From positions 2,138,287 to 2,202,286 of the forward strand of contig JARUPZ010000030.1 of assembly GCA_031213475.1 (NCBI GenBank): 64,000 bases of DNA, given 5' to 3'. This document shows, piece after piece, positions 56,723-64,000 of this stretch; positions within the stretch are counted from its first letter, which is position 1, and each line of letters starts with the position of its first letter. A program made the position numbers and the translations under genes. The notes under the pieces were generated by a model, which was not told the origin of the DNA, did not search any database, and was given only the letters and a program-made list of their open reading frames with translations. Source of the stretch: Nereocystis luetkeana. Its lineage: Eukaryota; Sar; Phaeophyceae; Laminariales; Laminariaceae.

Positions 56723-57879
56723 GAGGGGGGGGGGGTGGGACACCAAAGCGAAAACGGTGGTTGTCGCAAAACCCTCTATCGAGGCCTTTCTAGAACAGAC
56801 GCATCGCATCGCATCGCATCGCATAGCATCGCACCGCTCGGCGTTTGCACTCTCTTTCCTATCATGAACAAAACCAGGGGTGTGTGCTATTATTGTGCTG
56901 CGTGTTCTGCGGGAACACGACCAGTACAGAAAAAAAGACCCTAAAAAAAACGTTTTTCGAACAACGCCAAAGTCTAGAGACGCGAGCGTCAGAACGTGTT
57001 CGTTTACTTTCGTCGGCTCCCGCGCCAAGTTCGCCCACCATCCCGTCCTGCAAACAGCACAGCAAGCACCTGCTTTTTGGCGTCCATCCATTGGCGACAG
57101 CGTTCTCGCAGAAGCTAGTACGCGACCCTTACGTATAGACATCCCCGCAAGGGCGAACCAGGTACCAGGCAAAGGGTATGTAGCGCGGACGACCCGTCCT
57201 GGCTCGTGGTAGGGTGGAAATGACTCCTGTATTCTCTGAGGCTCGTCACTTGTCACCTGAGGAGCTCTTTGTCTCGCCAAAAGCAATACTGGCAACACAA
57301 AAAAGCGAAAAAGTTGAGTATCGGTACGCATTCTCAAGTTCTATGTAGGTACGTACGCAAACGAATCATCTTGTAAAAACCTTTTATTGTCATCCCAACG
57401 GGTAGTTCCGCAATCAAGAAGCCCTCCGTCAATCAGAATGGTTCGAGCAAACAGTACTTACCTTTATCCCTTGTTTCCTCACAACAGCCCCCCCCTCAAC
57501 CCCCTGTAATCCTCGGTCATTTTTCGCTGAGCGACTAAAGCCTTTCAGATTGTGCGCGGAATTTCCCCAGCAGTGGACGGACCGGAACGGGCCGAAACGG
57601 GCTTCCCCCCTCCCCCCCTCCGCCTCCGCCCACAACGACGACAACCATGCAATACACCCATTGTGGACACGCTGCCAGGCTGGAAAACCACTACAACTTG
57701 TCCTCAATTCATGCGTGCAGGTGAAGTATTGTCAGATTATTGGCGTGTGAAAGAAATGCACCAAACAGATCGACGTAGTTCCAACCAAGTGCACTGTACG
57801 TCAAGTTGAGCTTCCCTTCAACGTATAAAATACATAACTCCTACCCTCGCGACTACGGAGGGGGAGGGGGAGGGGAGGG
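56723..57879. other. Unassigned DNA
   Basis: (GCATC)n at about 56800-56830. No gene recognised. Confidence 0.3.
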
Positions 57880-58105
57880 GGGGGGGTACTCGTGCCATAC
57901 ATGGCCGTGGTCGTATGGTGATAGCCCCCCTCGCATCCCTACAATGCCGGGGCGGAGCACGTCGGGTTGCCATCTTCCGGGCAGACATTGAATGCTTGAA
58001 CCAAGCTTTCTGAAGCGCTGTGAGGTTGTTCGACGAGTCGCACGAAGGGTGAGCTGCAGCATACTAAGAACTCCTTGTGAGGCGGGCTTGCATATGGATA
58101 GCGAC
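57880..58105 (-). repeat. C-tract interspersed repeat, 3' part
   Basis: A - strand copy of the last ~220 bp, starting at a G run with TACTCG (57877-57890) and reaching TTGTGAGGCGGGCTTGCATA. Confidence 0.75.
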
Positions 58106-59934
58106 GTCGAACGTCTTTATTTTTTTCTGGTGTGGGGTAGCAGGAGGGGGGGGGGGGGGTCCGGTCCGCCCGCCCGTGCCGTAACCAAGCCCCACCATCG
58201 CTGCTAGACGGCCAAGAGTTTATTTTCTACAGATTGCTCTTTCAGCTCCAACAACGCATGGGGTGTTTTTACCGAACGCTCGAAGTTAGTGAAACTGTTC
58301 TTCCACGTGGCGCTTTATTTTTTCGTAGTACCCAACGTATATATAGGGCATCCGTTGCCGCCGTTTCTTTTTTCCGTTCTTCAGGTTATGTATGCGAAAC
58401 GCCTCCGTCGAATGCGTAACGTAATGTAACGCTTTCTCAGTCTCACAGCGGGGATTTTCTTGCCCGCTACGTACGTCCGCCGCCGAACGAGCGCGCAGAC
58501 ACGCATGCGCCCGCCCCCACATTTTCGGCAGAGGGGGGTTCTGTGCGAGATTGATGCGTCATGCAACCTGCCTGCCTGCCTGACCGGACAGCACTACGAG
58601 CAGTCGCAGAGGGGGGGGGGGGGGGGGTAGGGGCAGGGTGTGGCGCCACGAAAATGTCTCGACCTGTTCCCAAAAGGGTACATAGGAGAGGGAAGGAAGA
58701 CGGTCAACCGTAGATTTGCAAGCATGTGGGGCGCTGAGATCGAGCCGAAAAAAAGGAGGGTTACGATAGTGGAGACGCGCGCTTAACTTGAAGTAGTGCC
58801 AACCCTACCCATCTCTCAAAGAAGAGTAACGCGGGGAGGGGGGGGGGGGGGGGGGGGCGGGGGGGGATGGAACCTCGCAAACACACTTGATGAAAAACAC
58901 AAACAGGTCATATACACGACTGAAAAAGGGCAAGATACCATAATCGACTACGAAGTGGAGTCACATTATCTTGCAAAGGTCGGCACAATAAATCAGGCCC
59001 GCGCTATACTTGTCTACCGTACGTTGCGCAAGAACTTCACACAGAAGAAGAAGAAGAAGTAGGGTGTTTTGATACATGCCTTTACTTTACGTGTGAGCGC
59101 CGCGAGCCCCTCCCCGCCCCCATTAACAGCAACAGTGTGGTAACCAAAGCGGGAGGTGGCGCAGTCTTGATCGGTCCCGGGATCGTCGAAAGAAGCGGAC
59201 TGCGAAGCGCACCGCCCAGCAGGCGTTCGTTGCCACGTGCGACGACAAGTTTTATCCGGCCTCCGACTCACCGAACGGGAGCCTTGTGAGGCGTGCCACT
59301 GCAATGGGGGTAGCAATTTGTTTACCCTATTTTATTTTTTACCGACCGGTCTCCTTGACCCCTTCGGGATCCCTAGGTAGATAGCGACCAAACACAATGG
59401 TTGGTAGGTTTTATTTGGTGTAATCAACCATCTACGAGCAGCAGCGTGAGCGCCCAGGGCTACGGGTAGGATCATGTCGCGCCCGTGCCGTACGTGTGAC
59501 TCCTTGGGTTAAAAAAAAACTTCGGACACCAATCCGCATCACCCCCCCCCCCCCCCCCCAATCTTTGCGCAGTAGGCGTGCTGTGCCGTCACGCTTTTCA
59601 TCGTCATTTTCACCCTCTGGAGTCGCGAGGGGGTTACCCTACGGTAATAATAGCGTGGGAGTGATTTTTGCCTTTCTTTTTTTCATAGTCTTCGTGATAC
59701 AGCTATAGCGAGTATAGGCTTTGGAGATTTGCTCGTCGGGTTGCCCCTTTTTTTGTGGCTTTTGTTCCCAAAAAAAAATGTTTTTGGGGGTATCTGCTAC
59801 TGCAGGTATTAAGATCCTCAGGCGAAGAGGAAGGAACCCCGGTGCTGTTGTCCCTAGAGCATCCTTGAGCTATTCATATCGGGAGCGGCGCAGGCGCGAA
59901 GTAAACGTTTGTCCAGCAGGACTTTCATCGGCTG
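58106..59934. other. Unassigned DNA
   Basis: G runs at 58147-58161, 58611-58628 and 58837-58866. A frame after the last one (TLDEKHKQVIYTTEKGQD and onward to AAGAAGAAG at 59046) looks protein-like but is unrecognised. Confidence 0.3.
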
Positions 59935-60040
59935 GACGAGGCGACCTCACCAGCAAGCCCGAGCACGCCTTTCTACGTGCGGGGGCGGGAGGGTTGTGGG
60001 CTGCCGTCCACGGAATCGAGGCGAACGCCTGCCTCTAATG
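59935..60040 (+). pseudogene. Fragment of the same reverse-transcriptase family
   Basis: QQARARLST in one frame and GAGGLWAAVHGIEANACL in the next correspond to the QQAQARLST-GAGGL segment missing from the 51.7-53.0 kb copy. No other RT motif was found nearby. Confidence 0.5.
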
Positions 60041-61986
60041 GGATCTCGCTTCAATCCACGGGTTCAAGGTTCGCGAAGATGCGCACGACAGCCGTGACCG
60101 GAAGACAAAAAGCCGTGGCCCATAGGCCAGATCGAGCTAGGAGCGCGTTGGGCGACGCCAACGAACATGTGATGGCACGTAGGGGCGCCTCGGTCCAGAA
60201 ATATTGGAGTGCGGCAACGGGATAGTCTAGAGATTCGTATATACCACGTACTCGCGATTGCCGCAGGAGACACAATACATACATACACGTTCCTGCCGTG
60301 TTTCGTAGAGGGCAGCGGTTCGCTTGACCTCGGCCGCGCACAGGTCGATGATGGCTTGAAATGTTCCCGACAGCCACGCGCTCTGTGGGCAAGGATGGAC
60401 GTCGTAGTTTATTTGATGTGGTAAAATGGCGTGGGAGTTTTTGTCGCAATTGTTGGGGACGTGCTGCGCCAGACCGCTAGGAACGTCCTACCGTACGGTG
60501 GCTCGCTTTCGTTGTTGCGAAGGTTAGTACACGGGGATTGCAGGGCTACCGAAGCAAGAGAGTGGGCGTGCGGCCAAGGGGAAGCTACTCGGGGTCACAT
60601 CTGGGAGAAGCGGGGCGGAGGCGATACCGAAAGTTTAGAACGACCCGTGCCTGTTGAGCGACAGAGTCGGTTCGAGAACCTTCGCGCCGGTGCCGGCTTT
60701 CGCACCCTGGCGATATACAGCCGCGGTATAGTAGACCTAACCCCCCCCCCCCACCACCGACCGACGGGTGAAGGCGGACATCTTTGCTGGGCGAGTCAAA
60801 ACAATACAGAATCTTAGCGTGCGTCGCACGCAAGAGACGCTGAAGGAGAGAAGGGAGAGAAGTCTGCTCACCAGGTTGCATCCAACTACCGCTGGCGGTA
60901 TCAAGACTACTGTACGAATCAACTTGATAGTGGTCGAGGCTCTGGCGACCTTGGCCCTGGGGCGCATGAAGTGCTACACTGCAATCATTCCAAGGTGTGC
61001 CTAGTAGAGTATACACTCTTTGGGCATATACCTGGGTATGCACCCGGGTTCACCCTGGTGTATACCCGAGTGTACCCGGGTCGTACCCGATTATGACCAA
61101 AACGACCATTTGTGGCACCCGGGTACCCTAGACTATATATACTCCCTGCTGAACGCACACCCTTGAAACACTTTCGAGGAGGAAGTGCGCAAATGCTAGC
61201 AGCATCGTCAACCGGACGATCGGTGCGTTATTCCCCCTCCCGCCCGGTCGGTCGGTCAGTCGGTCGGTCGGTCGGTCGGTCGGTCGGCGTGCGATCAGCG
61301 CTTTGACATAAACGCGTGTAGATTCAATTTCTGCTGCAGCAGAGGGTACGTCGGGAAAAGGTGACCGAGGAGGTGAGGGTCCGAGGCGGGCGTCAAGGGA
61401 AATATCACAGGGAGCAAGGTCGCAACAGGCTCAGTCACGGCACCCTCGGTATCGATATGGCACGGTCGGAATAGGGTCGTCCGGACGGCGTGCCGACCTT
61501 ATCTCCGACCCGGTGAAGGGATCGTGCCTGTCGGGGGCGTCACGCGATGGCGGCGACTCGTCAAGCTGACACCCAGGGCTGAAGAAAGAAGAAATACCGC
61601 AAGAAACGGATGCGACCAATGCTTTCCTCGTCCGCTCGGAGCTAAAAAGACCACATACGACTGCTGGGGTGGCGATCCGGCCGCAAGCAACGGCAGCCGA
61701 AGTAAAAACGTGGCGTCTTCATTGCTGAACTGCCTTTGCGGCACTCATCCATATGGTGTACTTGTAACCCGTGAGGAAATTCGAGCCATCCTTGCCCTCC
61801 ATACTGTTTTTTGCATCTCCCAGATATGACCGCACGTGGAAAATATTTAGCGGGGATCAGGAGCGCATGTGCGTATCCACGAGGTGGCTTTTTAGGCCCC
61901 GGCCGGGGTATGATATATGTACGATATATATATGACACCCAACATCTTGTCTGAACCACCCAGCGTCGAGGTGGTCTCAGGTTTGG
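60041..61986. other. Unassigned DNA
   Basis: Several CACCCGGGT/TACCCGGGT-type palindromes at 61027-61130 and the (CGGT)n tract. A 101-codon frame at 61524-61829 is unrecognised. Confidence 0.3.
61247..61287. repeat. (CGGT)n microsatellite
   Basis: About ten CGGT units with one CAGT. Confidence 0.9.
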
Positions 61987-62280
61987 TACGGCAAGATAAT
62001 TTCGTGCCGAGCAGGCGGTTCCGCGAGGATGGTCTATAAGCTTTGAAGCTGTCAACGGGGGGGGAGGGCGCCAGAGTAAATACTCTTGGAGATCCCGCCG
62101 TGGCGAAACAAACGAAGCCTATTTAACTATCTGCGGGTCCAAGTGGAGCCCGTGGCACCTAGCTGGTACACTCTAAAGAAAACAAAACAATTCAGATTTT
62201 GGAGGCCATGTGGCACGCTTAATGCTTCAGGCGCACTTTAAAAAAAAAAGATTTTCATGGGCAAAACACCGCTCGTGGCG
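61987..62280 (+). repeat. Dispersed repeat G, copy 2
   Basis: Same orientation as copy 1; differences are mostly substitutions and small indels. It ends with the shared block CACCGCTCGTGGCG. Confidence 0.75.
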
Positions 62281-63084
62281 ATCTTTGTTCTGCTTGGTCT
62301 TGGTATGTACCTGATATTGACCCAAAAGGATCAGGTATACCTGGTTTTGGCCACATCCCTGTATTATACGAGTATATATACCACTACAACGAATCGAAGC
62401 AGTCTTGACGAGTTGATGGTTGCGCGAAAGCGGCGTGCGCGCGCGCGCTCGCCCGCAATAAATGAGGTGCAAACATTCCAGCGCGGGTGGAGGTAGGTGT
62501 CCGTAGCGAGCGCTTACGTCTTCACTCGGGTCATGATATACGGAAGGGCTAAGCAGATAGCACCTCACTTTCCTTGGGGTCTTTTTATTTGTTGAGGAGA
62601 GGCTCCACACCAGCCCCCCCCCCCCCCGACACCCAAAACCGACGTGTTGAGAGAAAAGTAGGTCCAAGTAGGCTTGACACCCAGATGCACGAAATCTCCC
62701 CCATGACCCAACCACAGCAGTAGTAGGCGCTACACCGAAAAACGTCTGTGCGACACAAAATGGGCTATTGCACCCCGGAAATTACGGGGCAGTTCTTCGG
62801 TTGAGTGTTTTCCCATGTTCGCGTTTCGGCCGAAACGTGTGCTCGTACCAGGTGTGAGGCAATAAAGCATGCCCTATCGACTGTCCCTGTCAGACCACTC
62901 CTCTTCGGGGATTGCCAGGGAGAGGAGGGCTGGGTACGGCAAGAGCTTTCATCCACCGAATGCCTCACATGCTTCTGAGGGGACGACGCACCACCCAGAC
63001 GACTAGGGATGCGATCGCCCAATTCGTTGTGAAAAGCAGTGTGAGTGTGCGCACAAAAAACAGACTGTAAATAATTCTTGGCGG
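62281..63084. other. Unassigned DNA
   Basis: C run at 62613-62628 and no gene recognised. A - strand frame here continues out of the C-tract repeat and is not credible. Confidence 0.3.
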
Positions 63085-63640
63085 TCGGGGGGGGGGGGGG
63101 GGGGTACTCGATAGGAGATATGTACTCGATATCATGCATGGCCGTCGTCATATGAGCACAGACCCTCGCATCCCTACAATGCCGGGACGGAGCATGTCGG
63201 GTTGTCACCAAGCAGGCTGACATTGCTTGCACCAAGCGCAAAGCGCCGTGAGGTGAGTGGCGAGTCGCATTTAGGGTGAGCTGCATCCTGCTAAGAATCG
63301 CTTGTGAGGCGGGACTTGCATATGGATGACAGCTGCAATGAGTTGATTTAATTTCCGGTTTAGGCATTTCCAGAGACAGCATATGGGAGTGCTATGTAAC
63401 TGCCTCTTGGGTGCCTTCCCAAAAACACTACGTACCAGGTAATACTATAATTTCTACTTGTGCGGAGTAAAGGTTGTTCACCTCGCACAAACGATCGAAC
63501 TCGACAACCAGCTGTGACCGACCGCCAAGAAAAAAGAAAAAGAAGTGGTACCCTGGTTGTTTAGCTCAAGTAGTGAGCGGTATGTTTTACAGTGTCGTTG
63601 CCAACCGACGCCAACCCATCCTATATACAATAGGGGGAGA
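63085..63640 (-). repeat. C-tract interspersed repeat, copy g (full length, inverted)
   Basis: Full-length - strand copy bounded by a G run at 63088-63104 and the ATAGGATGGGTTGG end near 63620. It contains TACCAGGTA at 63433-63441 at the position where copy d has the same word. Confidence 0.8.
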
Positions 63641-64000
63641 GCTGGCGGTGGGTGGGGGGGGGAAGCGTTCCGAAGCCACCCCACGACCATGGTCGGCTTT
63701 GATGCAGAACAGAGGTCGCGCTTGCAACCTTTCCTATATTTTACGTATCTACTGTAGGCTTGACTGTTGATGGGAGGTTTTAGGGTGACTGTGTTTTCAG
63801 GAGAGAGCCACGGTTGTCGTAGTTGACGGCGGTGGATCCACTGAGAGCCTCGATCCGGGCGGTAAAAAGAACAGCTTTTCGTTCGAAACGATAGGGTTAC
63901 CGAGTCAGGACCCCTGATCGATGAACGAGGAAGGGTGCGAGCCAGGGTGTCCCGCAGGGGGTGGAACTCACAGAAAATAACCTAACCAGCCGTGGTCCGG
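63641..64000. other. Unassigned DNA at the window end
   Basis: No repeat or gene recognised. Confidence 0.3.

Noticed and set aside
62765..63382. 205-codon - strand frame
   Set aside because: Half of it is the C-tract repeat and the rest has no recognisable feature.

Overview
This is nuclear DNA of a eukaryote with an intron-rich, repeat-rich genome, most likely a brown alga or a related photosynthetic stramenopile (inference). Reasons: GT-AG introns with T-rich acceptors; an RWP-RK gene, a family absent from animals and true fungi; dispersed SINE, MITE and reverse-transcriptase remnants; long C/G homopolymers; and proteins swollen by glycine, alanine, histidine and acidic runs. Nothing bacterial or organellar was seen.

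Layout. (1) 1-5.4 kb, + strand: four phase-compatible exons of a UVSSA homologue (scaffold of transcription-coupled DNA repair). The window starts inside the gene; the 3' part with the zinc-binding domain was not found. (2) 5.4-12.6 kb: intergenic or long-intron DNA with MITEs and a ~590-bp interspersed repeat. (3) 12.6-18.8 kb: no convincing gene, but the + strand is strikingly C/A-rich, so the - strand is G/T-rich like the sense strand of the UVSSA introns. This may be a very long 3' transcribed region of the next gene. (4) 18.8-22.65 kb, - strand: a 1277-codon low-complexity open frame with a short ordered N-terminus. (5) 23-50 kb: A+T-rich DNA packed with small palindromic elements, tRNA-derived SINEs and a hugely over-represented 9-mer TACC(A/T)GGTA. 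Hidden in it, on the - strand at 45.3-48.7 kb, is an RWP-RK transcription factor gene whose domain is split over two exons with matching phase. (6) 50.3-64 kb: G+C-richer DNA with a decayed reverse-transcriptase element (51.7-53.0 kb), a fragment of the same family near 60 kb, and otherwise unrecognised sequence.

The most interesting signal is the palindromic 9-mer. At least 43 exact copies are present against about 0.5 expected by chance, nearly all in 23-50 kb. Comparison of related MITE copies shows filled and empty sites: blocks built from CC(A/T)GG have been added at TA dinucleotides with the TA repeated on the far side. This looks like excision scars of a TA-targeting transposon, or a minimal inserting sequence. 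A second word, TACAGCAGTA, behaves similarly. Exon models rest on frame, splice sites and remembered family motifs; no database search was possible.
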